A DNA stretch of 64,000 nucleotides from Achromobacter sp. B7 (GCF_003600685.1 NZ_CP032084.1:2914001-2978000), one strand, 5' to 3'. Counted from the stretch's first letter, positions 25,418 through 35,164 are shown. Made by a program: numbers and translations. The notes: generated by a model not told the origin, from the sequence alone.

Positions 25418-26509
25418 ATGAGCATTCCCGCCCCAGCTCCGCGCCGGCGTTCGGCCCTGGGCACCACGCTGGCCGTGCTGCTGATGCTTGTCGCCCTGGT
25501 GGCGATACTGGCGTTTGCCGCGACGCGCATGGTCGAGCAGCGCATCTACAGTCTGTTGGGGCCGCGCAGCCAGGTGGGCGACATCAGCGTGGGCTTGCGG
25601 CAAGTGGTGTTGACAGACGTGGTGGTGCCGGGTGCGGCCGGCCAGAACAAGGCCAGCGCCACGCGCGTGACGCTGGAACCGGAATGGACGGCTTTTCTGC
25701 GCCACGAAGCCGTGTTCCACACCGTGCTGGTTGAAGGCTTTGACTTTGCGGTGGTGCGCAGCGGCGACGATATGCAGATTGCGCCGGCCTTGCAGACCGC
25801 ATTGCATTCGGGCGAAAGCCGCACGCGCGGACCCGTGCCGATCCGCATCGCGGACCTGGTGCTGCGCGACGGGCGCCTGGATTTCCTGGATGCGGTCGTG
25901 TCCAAACCGCCGCATCGCATCGCGTTCAAGAACGTTCAGGCGCGCTTGAACCCGATCGCCATCCCGGGCGACGGGTCGCATAGCGACCTGGAATTCAGCG
26001 GGGCGGTGCAAGACAACCGCAACGGCGAATCCACCGTGCGCGCGCAAGGTTGGGTGGCCTTGGGCAGCACGGATTCCAACATGAAAGTGGCGGTGCGCAA
26101 TATGGACATCCGCCATGCCGCGCCCTACCTGTCCGAGAACGGGGCGGGCACGCTGGCCGCCGGCGCGATGGACCTGGACATGACCACCGCCATCGACAAG
26201 CGTGACCTGCGCGCGTCCGGCACGGTGGCGCTGCGCGACCTGAAGTTCACGGGCGACGGGTCGGTATTTTCCCTGCCGCGCAAGGCCGTGCTGGCCGCCA
26301 TGAAAGACAAGACGGGCGCGTTGCGGTTTGAATTCGCGCTACGCGGCAGCCTGGACAATCCGAAGTTCTCGGTCGCGCGAGGGTTTGCCGCGCAAGTGGC
26401 GCGCGGGTTCGGCCGGGCGATCGGCGTGGGCGCGGAAGGCGCCGCCGAAGGCGTAACGGGCGCCGTCAAGGAACTGGGCGACGCCTTGTCGGATCTGCTT
26501 AGCCCTTAA
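25418..26509 (+). CDS. DUF748/AsmA-like membrane-anchored protein
   Basis: 363 residues: an N-terminal membrane helix (about 12-36) and a periplasmic beta-rich region with the DUF748 features VRNMDIRHAAPYLS and SGTVALRDLKF, then a C-terminal amphipathic stretch with several Gly and Ala. Related to AsmA/TamB-type lipid-transport or assembly proteins. AGGA precedes ATG 25418. Convergent with the SulP gene with a 9-base gap. Confidence 0.75.
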   Translation: MSIPAPAPRRRSALGTTLAVLLMLVALVAILAFAATRMVEQRIYSLLGPRSQVGDISVGLRQVVLTDVVVPGAAGQNKASATRVTLEPEWTAFLRHEAVFHTVLVEGFDFAVVRSGDDMQIAPALQTALHSGESRTRGPVPIRIADLVLRDGRLDFLDAVVSKPPHRIAFKNVQARLNPIAIPGDGSHSDLEFSGAVQDNRNGESTVRAQGWVALGSTDSNMKVAVRNMDIRHAAPYLSENGAGTLAAGAMDLDMTTAIDKRDLRASGTVALRDLKFTGDGSVFSLPRKAVLAAMKDKTGALRFEFALRGSLDNPKFSVARGFAAQVARGFGRAIGVGAEGAAEGVTGAVKELGDALSDLLSP

Positions 26510-26518
26510 GCCAGGCGA

Positions 26519-27982
26519 TCAGTGCGAGCCCGGGGCCGGCGATGCGTACTTGCCGACCATCGTGGCGCTGGCCTCGTTCAGGCCGATCACCTCGACCGTC
26601 TTGCCCGCGCGCCGCAATTTGGCCACGGTTTTTTCCAGCGCATCCACGGCTGAGATGTCCCAGAAGTGCGCGCCGCTAAGGTCAATGACGACGGCCGGGG
26701 CGTCATCGTTGAAATCGATGGCATCGGCAAACCGGCCCGTCGACGCAAAGAACACCTGGCCCTGGTAGCGATAGACGCGGGCGGCGCGGTCGTCTGCCCG
26801 CTGTGACGTCACCGTCAGCAGGCCCTTGACCTTGCCGGCGAAGAACAGCCCGCTCAACACCACGCCGGTCAACACGCCGCGCGCCAGGTCGTGCGTCCAC
26901 ACCACCACCAGAACGGTGGCCAGCATGACCACGGACGATTGCCAGGGATGCGATGTCAGGTTGCGCAGCGAGCGCCAGTTGAACGTACCGATGGACACCA
27001 TGATCATCACCGCCACCAGCGCCGGCATGGGAATGCGCGCCACCAGCGGGCCCAGCACCACAATCAAAAACAGCAGGAACGTTGCCGCCACAAAGGTGGA
27101 CAAACGGGTGCGTCCGCCGGAACGCACGTTGATGACCGACTGCCCGATCATCGCGCAGCCGCCCATGCCGCCCAGAAAGCCCGTAACGATGTTGGCCATG
27201 CCCTGGCCCTTGCATTCGCGGCGCTTGTCGCTGGACGTGTCGGTCATGTCGTCCACGATCTGGGCGGTCATCATCGATTCCAGCAAGCCCACGGCCGCCA
27301 TCGTCAGCGAATACGGCAGGATGATGCGCAGCGTGTCCAGCGTGAACGGCACGTCCGGCAGCGCGAACGAGGGCAGGGCGGAAGGCAGCTTGCCCATGTC
27401 GCCCACCGTGTTGACGTCCAGCCCCAGATAGATGGACACCGCGGTCATGGCGATGATGGCCACCAGCGGCGAAGGTATCACCTTGGTGAATCGCGGCAGC
27501 ACATAGATGATTGCCAGGGACGCCGCCACCATCGCATACGCCACCCACGTCACGTGGGTCAGCTGCGGCAGCTGCGCCATGAAGATCAGGATGGCCAGCG
27601 CGTTGACGAAGCCGGTGACTACCGAACGCGACACGTACTGCATCAGCAGGTCCAGGCGCAACAGGCCCGCCACGATCTGCAACACGCCCATCAGCACCGA
27701 GGCCGCGAACAGATACGCGATGCCATGGTCGCGCACCAGCGGCACGACCAGCACGGCGATGGCCGCGGTGGCGGCCGAGATCATGGCGGGGCGACCGCCG
27801 GCAAAGGCGATGACCAACGCGATCGAGAACGACGCGTACAAGCCCACGCTGGGATCAACGCCGGCAATGATGGAAAAGCCGATGGCCTCGGGGATCAGTG
27901 CCAGCGCAACGAGCACGCCCGCAAGAATATCGGCGCGGGGATTGGACAGCCAATCGCGGCGCAGCGTGGAAAACGAAAACAT
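26519..27982 (-). CDS. SulP-family anion transporter with STAS domain
   Basis: 487 residues: about 10-12 membrane helices including [24 protein letters not shown] and [15 protein letters not shown], and a short C-terminal STAS domain (about 400-475, [21 protein letters not shown]). SulP proteins carry sulfate, bicarbonate or dicarboxylates with Na+ or H+; this short type is often a bicarbonate or sulfate carrier. No linked gene indicates the substrate. Confidence 0.88.
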   Translation of the reverse strand: MFSFSTLRRDWLSNPRADILAGVLVALALIPEAIGFSIIAGVDPSVGLYASFSIALVIAFAGGRPAMISAATAAIAVLVVPLVRDHGIAYLFAASVLMGVLQIVAGLLRLDLLMQYVSRSVVTGFVNALAILIFMAQLPQLTHVTWVAYAMVAASLAIIYVLPRFTKVIPSPLVAIIAMTAVSIYLGLDVNTVGDMGKLPSALPSFALPDVPFTLDTLRIILPYSLTMAAVGLLESMMTAQIVDDMTDTSSDKRRECKGQGMANIVTGFLGGMGGCAMIGQSVINVRSGGRTRLSTFVAATFLLFLIVVLGPLVARIPMPALVAVMIMVSIGTFNWRSLRNLTSHPWQSSVVMLATVLVVVWTHDLARGVLTGVVLSGLFFAGKVKGLLTVTSQRADDRAARVYRYQGQVFFASTGRFADAIDFNDDAPAVVIDLSGAHFWDISAVDALEKTVAKLRRAGKTVEVIGLNEASATMVGKYASPAPGSH

Positions 27983-28349
27983 GGTTCAGCTAGCCTGAAG
28001 TCAGCAAGCGGTGGGGCGTCATCGTGCCCAGGGCCGATGCGGTAAGTTCCGGGCACGCACCCAAAGTCGCTTGAAGTTGTCCGGGGGATAGGCGCCCGGC
28101 CGAGCCACCCGGCATGCCGGGTCCACCAAGATCGCGGTAACGCGATCGCCGCGTCCATTGCAGACACGGCGGTGGGGATTGTACATGGACGGGCTTGTAG
28201 GGCGTTGCGGCGGCCAAAGGGGCCGCCGCCTGCGGCAACCTGCGGCAGCCTGCCGCAACTTGCCGCAACCTGCCGCAACCTGCCGCAACCCGCCGCAACC
28301 CGCCGCCACCCGCCGCCACCCCGGCGCCGCGAAAGGCAAGCTGCGGCGC
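27983..28349. other. Intergenic region with decamer repeats
   Basis: 367 bases between the SulP gene start and the cytochrome gene end, both on the minus strand. It must contain the SulP promoter. The 28231-28320 part is a tandem repeat (separate entry). No coding region recognised. Confidence 0.5.
28231..28320. repeat. Nine tandem copies of a 10-base unit
   Basis: The unit TGCCGCAACC occurs three times exactly and six times with one to three changes, without spacers. Length variation by replication slippage is likely between strains. Confidence 0.85.
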
Positions 28350-29291
28350 TTACCGTTGCTGAGGCGCCGGCCCCGCGTAGTAGGCCGCCAACGCCTGTAT
28401 CTCGGCGTCGGTCAGGCGTTGCGAAAAGGCGCGCATCACCCCGACGTCATCGTTTTGGCGCGAGCCGCTGCGAAACGCGTTCATCTGGTCGGTGAAGTAC
28501 TCGCGCGATTGGCCGGCAAGCCTGGGTATCAGCGGCCCTTCGCCCATGCCGCGCAGGCCGTGGCAATTGGCGCAGGCGGGCAAGGCGCGTGCGCCGTCGC
28601 CTTGCACGTCCAGCTTGCGGGCGGCGTCACCGCCAAACTCGCCCACGTGCATGGGCGGCCCGGCCAGCGTGCCGTAGTACGCTGCCACCTGGCCGATTTC
28701 CTGCTCGGACAACGCGCGCGCCACGGTATTCATCAAGGGCTGTACTCGCGCGCCGCTGCGGAAATCGGCCAGTTGCTTGGCCAGGTATTCGCTGCTTAAG
28801 CCCGCCAGGTTGGGAAAGATACCGCCCGACGGCGTGATGCCGGCTTGGCCGTGACAGGCCACGCAGGCTTGCACACCGGCGGCGGGTTTGCCGTTGGCCG
28901 CCAATTGCTTGCCGGCCGCCGGGTCGGCATCGCGCAGAAAGGTTTCCCATGCGGGGCGCGATGCGCTGAAGTCCAGCGCGCTGCGTCCTGGCACGGGCGC
29001 CGGGGGCTTGGGCGGGGCGGCCGCGGCCGTGGGCGCGGGTGCCGTGCCGGGTGCTGTGCCCGGTGTGGCGCCCGGTGTGGCGCCCGGTGTGGCGCCCGGT
29101 GCGCCCGAGGCGGCCGGTGCGCTGGCGGGCGCCTGCGTGGCGGGTGGTGCCGATGCCGTCACGGCCCGGGCCCGGATCAGCCCGTCGCCGCCGGTGCCGA
29201 TCATCTGGTGGGCCGTGGCGATCAGCGTGACCAGCGGTGGCGCCACGATCAGCAGCACGGCGATAGAGATGCCTTTGCGATGTTCAATCAT
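28350..29291 (-). CDS. Membrane-anchored diheme cytochrome c (dehydrogenase electron acceptor)
   Basis: About 313 residues: an N-terminal membrane anchor, an Ala/Pro/Thr-rich linker with GATP repeats, then two cytochrome c domains with haem sites CVACH and CANCH and Met ligands. It is the third gene of a gamma-alpha-beta FAD-dehydrogenase operon and passes electrons from the FAD subunit to the respiratory chain. Beta subunits of the well-studied glucose and gluconate dehydrogenases carry three haems; this has two. ATG 29291 is chosen; a GTG at 29297 overlaps the previous gene. Confidence 0.85.
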   Translation of the reverse strand: MIEHRKGISIAVLLIVAPPLVTLIATAHQMIGTGGDGLIRARAVTASAPPATQAPASAPAASGAPGATPGATPGATPGTAPGTAPAPTAAAAPPKPPAPVPGRSALDFSASRPAWETFLRDADPAAGKQLAANGKPAAGVQACVACHGQAGITPSGGIFPNLAGLSSEYLAKQLADFRSGARVQPLMNTVARALSEQEIGQVAAYYGTLAGPPMHVGEFGGDAARKLDVQGDGARALPACANCHGLRGMGEGPLIPRLAGQSREYFTDQMNAFRSGSRQNDDVGVMRAFSQRLTDAEIQALAAYYAGPAPQQR

Positions 29292-29293
29292 GA

Positions 29294-31060
29294 TCACACC
29301 AGCCGTCCCGGCGAACGCAGATAGTCCGCCTTGATTTTTTCCACGATCCAGTAGGCGGTGGCGCCCACGGTGCCCGTCGGGTTGTAGCCCGAGTTCTGCG
29401 GAAACAGCGCCGCGCCGGTCACGAACACATTGGGCACGTCCCAGCTTTGCCCGTAGCGGTTGACCACGCTGGTTTCCGGGTTGTCGCCCATGGCCGCGCC
29501 GCCGGTCAGGTGGGTGGACTGGTAGGCGGTGGCCGAGAACGGACGCTTGCGCGGACCCGGTTCGGTGCGCACGACGCCCTTCATGGCCTTCCCGATTTCA
29601 TCCCCCTTGCCCGTCAGGAATGCCGACATGCGGATGTCGTTGTCCGGAAAATCGTACGTGACGCGCAACAGCGGCAGGCCCCAGGCGTCTTTGTAGGTGG
29701 GGTCCAGGCTGAGGTAGCCGCCGCGCCAGGGTTGGGCGGAGCCGGTGATGGTGATGGAGGCGGAATGGTTGTAGTAGCGCTTGACGGCCTTCTTCCAGTC
29801 GGCGCCCCAGGCCGGCGTGCCCTTGGGCGTGGGGTGGTAGCCGATGGGCGCGCCGCTGACCACCTGGATCTGCAAGTAGCCGCCGCCCACGAACCCGTGC
29901 GGGCCGTGGTCGAAATTGTCGGCGCTGAAGTCGTCCATGGTGACGGCCACCGCGCCCGCGCCCATGAAGGGGTTGATGTTGGTGGCTTCGTCAAAAAACA
30001 GGTTCACGCCCGACGTGGTCTGGTGCGTGTAGTTGCGGCCGACCACGCCGGTGTCGGTGACCGGGTCGTACGGTTTGCCGATGCCGGACAACAGCAACAG
30101 CCGCACGTTATTGATGCCGAACGCGCACAGGACCACGATTTCGGCGGGCTGGAACACTTCTTCACCCGCCGCGTCTACATAGGTCACGCCGCGCGCGCGC
30201 TTTTTGTCGGGCGTGAGCTCTACGCGCAGCACGTGCGCGCCGGTGCGGATTTCAAAGTTCTCCATCTTCAGCGCCACGGGCAGGATGCACACCTGGGGCG
30301 AGGCCTTGGCGAAATGTTCACAGCCGAAGTTGGAACAGAAGCCGCAATACACGCACGCGCTCATGTGCAGCCCTTCGGAATTGACATAGGGGCGGGTACA
30401 GAGCGCCGAGGGTTGCACGTAGGGGTGATAGCCCAGCCCCCGCGCCGCTTCGCCGAACAAGGCCGGGGCGTAGGGCACTTTCATCGGCGGGTTGGGGTAG
30501 GGGCGCGAGCGCCACGGTTCGAAGGGGTTGCCGCCTTCCTGCTTCTGGCCCTTGATGTTGCCCGCCTGACCCGACGCACCGATCAGGTAGTCGTAGCGGT
30601 CGAAGTACGGTTCCAGCTCGTCGTAGCTGACCGGCCAGTCCTGGCAGGTCAGTTCCTTGTCGAAGATGTTTGCGCCATACCGTTCGGTGTAGTGGCTGCG
30701 GATGCGGAAGTCGGTGGGGTCGAAGCGGTAGTACGCGCCCGACCAGTGGTTGCCCGCGCCGCCCAGGTGCGTGCCCGGGTAGGCGAATTGCCAGCGCCGC
30801 ATCGGCAGGGCCTTCTGGTCGGTGTTATTGCGGAACGTGAAGGTTTCGGTGGCCGCGTCCTGGTGCAGTTCGTGGCGGCGCGTGTACTTCAGTTCATCGT
30901 GGACGTTGGGCCCCTGGAAGTCCGGCGACGGCCAGCGTGCCTGCCCCCGTTCCAGCACCACCACTTTTTGTTTTGCGGCGGCCAGTTCCTTGCCGATGAT
31001 CGACCCCGTCCAGCCGCCGCCGATGATGGCGACGTCCACGGGAGGTAATGTTTTAGCCAT
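29294..31060 (-). CDS. GMC-family FAD dehydrogenase, catalytic (alpha) subunit
   Basis: 588 residues. N-terminal FAD-binding DVAIIGGGWTGSIIGKEL, C-terminal GMC signature with active-site HLTGG and NPTGTVGATAY. The segment CVYCGFCSNFGC near residue 230-240 fits the Cys pattern of the 3Fe-4S cluster of FAD-dependent glucose dehydrogenase. Homologues oxidise gluconate, glucose or sorbitol in the periplasm; the substrate is not determinable here. GGGAG precedes the ATG, which overlaps the gamma-subunit gene. It has no signal peptide and would travel with the Tat-targeted small subunit. Confidence 0.9.
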   Translation of the reverse strand: MAKTLPPVDVAIIGGGWTGSIIGKELAAAKQKVVVLERGQARWPSPDFQGPNVHDELKYTRRHELHQDAATETFTFRNNTDQKALPMRRWQFAYPGTHLGGAGNHWSGAYYRFDPTDFRIRSHYTERYGANIFDKELTCQDWPVSYDELEPYFDRYDYLIGASGQAGNIKGQKQEGGNPFEPWRSRPYPNPPMKVPYAPALFGEAARGLGYHPYVQPSALCTRPYVNSEGLHMSACVYCGFCSNFGCEHFAKASPQVCILPVALKMENFEIRTGAHVLRVELTPDKKRARGVTYVDAAGEEVFQPAEIVVLCAFGINNVRLLLLSGIGKPYDPVTDTGVVGRNYTHQTTSGVNLFFDEATNINPFMGAGAVAVTMDDFSADNFDHGPHGFVGGGYLQIQVVSGAPIGYHPTPKGTPAWGADWKKAVKRYYNHSASITITGSAQPWRGGYLSLDPTYKDAWGLPLLRVTYDFPDNDIRMSAFLTGKGDEIGKAMKGVVRTEPGPRKRPFSATAYQSTHLTGGAAMGDNPETSVVNRYGQSWDVPNVFVTGAALFPQNSGYNPTGTVGATAYWIVEKIKADYLRSPGRLV

Positions 31061-31847
31061 GCTGGTCTCCCGGTTTCATCGTGTGTCCGCGTGCGTTCGC
31101 GATAGATACGGGCTTGCCCGCCCAGATCACGCCGTGGCGTTCGATGTCGTTGGAAAACGAGGCATAGGCGCCGGGGAAGCCCACCAGCTTCCACCCGACC
31201 ATGTCGGCGTTGCCGCCGTAAAGCGGATCGGAAAAAAAGCCTTCAATGGTGGCATCCAGCACGGCCTGGAAAAACACGTCGGAAGGCAAGGGCGAGAAGT
31301 CCGCCTTGCCGCCCTGCAAATCATGAAGCCAGGCGTCCTGCCTGGCTTCGTCGAGTTCCGCGTAAGGTTTGCCGTCTTGTTTGCGCGCGGCGGCATCCAG
31401 CGCAGCCAGTCCGCGCCGGAACATTTCGGCGGGCGTGAAAGAAAGCTGGTAGCCCTGTTCAGGCGTGCCTTTTTCAAAGGGGCCCTGGCGGTAGAACTGG
31501 CTGCCCGCGCCCCAGGCACCGGCCAGTTGTCCGTCAATGAAGAAGGTGACGCCGGCTTCCTTGGCGCCGGGGCCCAGCTCATCGGCGGGGATCAGGCGCG
31601 CCGCGATGGCGTCCATCGTTTTCGCTTCCTCAGCGTTGAAAAATTGCAGGGTGCGAGGGGCGGACGGCGAGATGGCCGCCTGGCCTTCGGGGTTGCCCGC
31701 TGCCGGGGCTGGCGCGGTCGGCGCGCCGACCGCCTTGGCGGCCCAGGCCGCACCGGGCACGCCCACGGCCAAGGCCTTGAGCAAGCCGCGTCGGCCGGCA
31801 ACCGGCTGATCGTCCGCGGGTAAGTCCTTAGGGGATTGATCGTCCAT
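31053..31847 (-). CDS. Gluconate 2-dehydrogenase subunit 3 family protein (gamma subunit)
   Basis: 264 residues with a twin-arginine signal (GRRGLLKALAVGVPGAAWA) near residue 19-37, then the subunit-3 domain with FFIDGQLAGAW and WKLVGFPGAY. In the family it acts as a Tat hitchhiker chaperone exporting the FAD subunit. First gene of the operon, overlapping the next by eight bases. GGAG precedes the ATG. Confidence 0.88.
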   Translation of the reverse strand: MDDQSPKDLPADDQPVAGRRGLLKALAVGVPGAAWAAKAVGAPTAPAPAAGNPEGQAAISPSAPRTLQFFNAEEAKTMDAIAARLIPADELGPGAKEAGVTFFIDGQLAGAWGAGSQFYRQGPFEKGTPEQGYQLSFTPAEMFRRGLAALDAAARKQDGKPYAELDEARQDAWLHDLQGGKADFSPLPSDVFFQAVLDATIEGFFSDPLYGGNADMVGWKLVGFPGAYASFSNDIERHGVIWAGKPVSIANARGHTMKPGDQHG

Positions 31848-31868
31848 GCATCACTCCAGTGTCAGGGC

Positions 31869-31883
31869 AGGCACGCTACTTGC
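31869..31883 (+). promoter_or_regulatory. Sigma-54 promoter of the 31963 gene
   Basis: AGGCACG-CTAC-TTGC. All core positions match. Transcription start near 31895, 68 bases before the ATG. Confidence 0.7.
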
Positions 31884-31962
31884 CCATGAGTTCAAAGAGA
31901 TCCGTACAAAATCGTTATCCGCTGGCGCGTAGTTTGTCACTGTTTTCAACTGGGAGACAACG

Positions 31963-32388
31963 ATGAAAAGCCACAAACTGCTACTGCTGTGCGCCATGTT
32001 GGCGACGCTGCCCTGGCAGGCCACCACCGCCCAAACGTCGCAAACCACCCTGGTTGCGCAGGCGGCGCCGCCACCTTCCATGCCCATGCCCACCGCTGAC
32101 GAAAAGACGGCGCCCGCCAATGCCATCGGCAAGCCGGTGCCGGGCGCGCAATCCGAGGACCAGAAAAAAATGCCGTCGACTGAAGAAACCACCAAGAAGC
32201 CCGATCGCGGCGCCAAGGATTCGAATGCCCCGCCCAAGGGCGAACCGGATTCGCGCCAAAAGGCGCCCGCATCCGGCACCCATAGTGGCAAACCGGTGCC
32301 CGGCGGCAAGGCGGGCGCGCCCGACAACGCGGGCATGCCGGGGGCCGGCGCCACGTCCGGCTCGGGCGGCGGCGCGGACACCCGCTGA
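31963..32388 (+). CDS. Exported hydrophilic disordered protein
   Basis: 141 residues: signal peptide (about 1-23, ending ATTAQ) followed by a Pro/Gly/Lys/Asp-rich chain with two GKPVPG elements. No fold recognised. GGGAGAC precedes the ATG. The composition matches the exported protein at 8154-8510, and both follow sigma-54-type promoters. An open frame on the opposite strand is a shadow. Envelope stress role is inference. Confidence 0.72.
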   Translation: MKSHKLLLLCAMLATLPWQATTAQTSQTTLVAQAAPPPSMPMPTADEKTAPANAIGKPVPGAQSEDQKKMPSTEETTKKPDRGAKDSNAPPKGEPDSRQKAPASGTHSGKPVPGGKAGAPDNAGMPGAGATSGSGGGADTR

Positions 32389-32864
32389 GCCATCTGGCAG
32401 GGGGCGCGCACCGCTGCGCGGGCCCCGTCGCGTCTGCCGCTTGCGCGACAGGGGCGCGTGCCGCGGCCTGTGTAGACGCGGCTTGTGCAACATGCCTCGT
32501 TGCGCGCGGGGCGGTTGCGGCCATCTGAGGGAATCCAACTTTCAGGTATCATTCAGCTTCCTGTAAGAACGAGAGTTCGGCGGTGTACGCGATAAAGGTT
32601 TGCTCAAGCAGCCTCGCGGACGCGGCCTTTTATGACTGAAGACCCGCCTCCTAGCAGGGCGCCTTGGCGCCCACCTTTTCTTCCTGCCACAAGACCGGCC
32701 GCCCGACTGCATCGGCGCGCTCAGCCGGCTTGCATCGCGCGCGCCACGCCGCAAATAGCGTGCCGCGCACCGCCGGGCCGCAACCAATCCCCCTTGATTG
32801 ACCACGCTTTCCCTACTCAGGGCGGCGCCATCTCGCGCGCCCACCCGACACTTGCGGATCAACA
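32389..32864. other. Intergenic region upstream of the terC-corC gene
   Basis: 476 bases. No convincing protein gene. I looked for the yybP-ykoY manganese riboswitch often found before terC-type genes and saw none of its conserved blocks. Contains a sigma-54-like element on the minus strand (32751-32765) and a small hairpin GGCGCC-TT-GGCGCC near 32660. Confidence 0.5.
32751..32765 (-). promoter_or_regulatory. Sigma-54-like promoter without an obvious gene
   Basis: Read leftward: CGGCACG-CTAT-TTGC. All core positions match. Transcription would start near 32739 and run left toward 32388, antisense to the end of the 31963 gene. No convincing reading frame follows, so a small or antisense RNA is possible, or the match is fortuitous. 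Confidence 0.4.
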
Positions 32865-34430
32865 ATGATTTTTGACTGGATGAACGACCCCACCGCCTGG
32901 CTTGGCCTGGCGACGCTGGTGGTACTTGAAATTGTTCTGGGCATCGACAACCTGGTCTTCATCGCCATCCTGGCCGACAAGCTGCCGCCCGAGCAGCGCA
33001 ACCGCGCGCGCCTGATCGGGCTGAGCCTGGCGCTGGTGATGCGGCTGGGCTTGCTGGCCAGCATCGCGTGGGTCGTGACGCTGACCGAGCCGCTGTTCAC
33101 CGTGCTGGGCAGCGAGATCTCCGGGCGCGACCTGATCCTGATCCTGGGCGGCCTGTTCCTGCTGTTCAAGGGCACGATGGAACTGCATGAACGCGTCGAG
33201 GGCAGCGCGGGCCATGAGTCCGGCCAGAAGCCGCAGCACGCCATCTTCTGGCAGGTGATTTTGCAGATCGTGGTGCTGGACGCCGTGTTCTCGCTGGACT
33301 CGGTGATTACCGCCGTGGGCATGGTGCAGGAACTGAGCATCATGATGATCGCCGTGGTGGTCGCGATGGCCGTGATGATGGTGGCCAGCCGCCCCTTGAT
33401 GGCCTTTGTGGGCCGCCACCCGACCGTGGTCATCCTGTGCCTGGGCCTGTTGCTGATGATCGGTTTCAGCCTGGTCGCCGAAGGCCTGAACTTCCACGTG
33501 CCGAAGGGCTATCTATACGCGGCGATTGGCTTTTCCATCTTGATCGAGCTGTGCAATCAGTTGGCCCGGCGCAATCGCGTGAAGGGAACCCATGCGCTGG
33601 GCCGCCGCCAACGCACGGCGCAGGCGGTTCTGCGCCTGCTGCGCGCCGGCCGTAGCGGCCAGCCCGGCCAGCCCGGTCAGCAGGCCGACGACATGGCGGC
33701 GCTGGTGGATGGTGTGGGCGACGAGCCCGCGTTCGCGCCCGAGGAAAGCTCCATGATTGAACGGGTGCTGTCGGTAGGCGCGCACGACGTGCGTTCCATC
33801 ATGGTGCCGCGCGGCGACATGACCTGGCTGGATGTGGCCGACACGCCCGAGGCGGTGGTGCGCAAATTCGCCACCGGCCATTCGCGTCTGCCGCTATGCG
33901 CGGGCGATGCGTCCAATGTATTGGGCGTGCTGCATTTCAAGGACGTGATGCCGCTGTTGCGCAACCCCGGGCCTATCGACCTGGTGGACCTGGCGCGCGA
34001 GCCGCGCTACGTCATGGAAACCACGCCGGTGTTGAAGATTCTTGAAGAGCTGCGCGCCTCGCGCGACCACATGTTGATCGTGGTGGACGAGCACGGCGTG
34101 TGCGAAGGCCTGGTCACGCCGATGGACGTCTTGACGGCCGTGGGCGGCGAACTGCCGGAGCACAGCGAAGACCAGCCCGAAGCCTTGCAGCTGTCCGACG
34201 GCTCGTGGTTGCTGGAAGGCGGCTTGTCGGTGGGCGAGGCCGCGCGGCTGCTGAACACCCCGGGCCTGGTGGACGAATACCCCGATGCCACCTTGGCCGG
34301 ATGCCTGCTGCGCGCGGCGGGCCGCTTGCCCGATGCCGGCGACACGATCCGCATGCATGAATGGACCTTCGAAATCACCCGCCGCGACGGCCTGCGCCTG
34401 CATCAAGTGCATGCGCGGCCGGACCTGTGA
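32865..34430 (+). CDS. TerC-family integral membrane protein fused to CBS and CorC/HlyC domains
   Basis: 521 residues: TerC membrane domain (1-240) with [15 protein letters not shown] and [14 protein letters not shown], whose acidic residues are family-conserved, then a CBS pair (about 305-425) and a C-terminal transporter-associated CorC_HlyC domain (about 440-520). This architecture is standard for long TerC proteins. Members act in metal handling, notably manganese export by Alx and MeeF/MeeY types. Confidence 0.9.
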   Translation: MIFDWMNDPTAWLGLATLVVLEIVLGIDNLVFIAILADKLPPEQRNRARLIGLSLALVMRLGLLASIAWVVTLTEPLFTVLGSEISGRDLILILGGLFLLFKGTMELHERVEGSAGHESGQKPQHAIFWQVILQIVVLDAVFSLDSVITAVGMVQELSIMMIAVVVAMAVMMVASRPLMAFVGRHPTVVILCLGLLLMIGFSLVAEGLNFHVPKGYLYAAIGFSILIELCNQLARRNRVKGTHALGRRQRTAQAVLRLLRAGRSGQPGQPGQQADDMAALVDGVGDEPAFAPEESSMIERVLSVGAHDVRSIMVPRGDMTWLDVADTPEAVVRKFATGHSRLPLCAGDASNVLGVLHFKDVMPLLRNPGPIDLVDLAREPRYVMETTPVLKILEELRASRDHMLIVVDEHGVCEGLVTPMDVLTAVGGELPEHSEDQPEALQLSDGSWLLEGGLSVGEAARLLNTPGLVDEYPDATLAGCLLRAAGRLPDAGDTIRMHEWTFEITRRDGLRLHQVHARPDL

Positions 34431-34500
34431 ACACCTGTGCCCGCCGTGACGCCCGCAACGCGGACCGCGCGGGTCGGTATGCCGGCGGCCACGACTGCCG

Positions 34501-34911
34501 CTAACTGCACACGCGGCGCCACGGGGCGATGCCGCGTGGCGGGCAGTAGCCGGCGCACGGGGTAGCGATCGACGTGCCGCTTTGGCAGCGTTGTTCGGGC
34601 GCCTTGTCGCCGTAGGGCACGGTGCCCTGGCAGTCGCAGCTGGCCAGGCCCGCACCGGAAGGCAGCTTGCGTGGCACGTCGACGGGCGCGGCCGCCGCAA
34701 CGTCGTCGGCGGCATTGTCATCGGCCTCCACCACGGCACGCACCTTCGCCGCCGCCATGTTGCAGGCCTTGGCAATGGCCTTGACCGATTTTCCCTCGTC
34801 GGACAGAGACAATATTTTCTTGTCGCTGCATGCGGCCTGGGACGGCGGCGACAGTCCTACGAATAGAGCAAGCACGATCAATGCCCGAAACAAGGGCTGG
34901 CGCCAGGTCAT
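34501..34911 (-). CDS. Exported Cys-containing protein of unknown function
   Basis: 136 residues: signal peptide (about 1-26, ending PSQA), a short helical segment with KSVKAIAKACNMAAAKVRAVVEA resembling a helix-turn-helix by pattern only, an Ala/Asp linker and a C-terminal Cys-rich part (CDCQG, CQSG, CAGYC, VCS). Probably periplasmic with disulfides. No family recognised. Confidence 0.6.
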   Translation of the reverse strand: MTWRQPLFRALIVLALFVGLSPPSQAACSDKKILSLSDEGKSVKAIAKACNMAAAKVRAVVEADDNAADDVAAAAPVDVPRKLPSGAGLASCDCQGTVPYGDKAPEQRCQSGTSIATPCAGYCPPRGIAPWRRVCS

Positions 34912-35164
34912 ACGCGTCTCCAGCAGGGAACTTCGGAGGGGCTGCTACGTCTGGCGCCCGATGATCCGATGGCCAAGGCGGCGGGCTTGGACATGGGGCG
35001 CCCTGGCGTGCGGCCTAGCGTAGTGCCGGCGTTTCCGCGCTGTCAATGCGACCCGATTAAATAGGCGGACGTGGCCAAAGGGCTTGGTAAACAAGCACTT
35101 ATGAAGAATCACCACGTTGCGCCCGGTCGTCTGATGCGCCTGATCGGGCAACGGGATGAACGGA

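Noticed and set aside
23845..25545. 566-codon open frame on the minus strand over the EAL gene
   Set aside because: It covers three real plus-strand genes (EAL protein, Gln-rich protein, DUF748 start) and has no recognisable domain.
26891..28045. Long plus-strand open frame opposite the SulP gene
   Set aside because: Shadow frame, rich in His, Arg and Gln; the SulP protein on the other strand is unmistakable.
28231..28320. Possible CRISPR array
   Set aside because: Units of ten bases follow each other without spacers and no cas genes are present; it is a simple tandem repeat.
29447..31048. 533-codon plus-strand frame opposite the GMC dehydrogenase
   Set aside because: Shadow of a well-conserved enzyme; no domain, no ribosome site.
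31851..32552. Minus-strand frame opposite the exported 31963 protein
   Set aside because: It has a fair ribosome site (AGGAAGCTGA) and lies downstream of the 32751 sigma-54 element, but the residues look like antisense of a Pro/Gly-rich gene and contain no fold. Kept only as a possible transcript.
32389..32864. Manganese (yybP-ykoY) riboswitch before the TerC-family gene
   Set aside because: Looked for because it often precedes terC-type genes; none of its conserved blocks is present.
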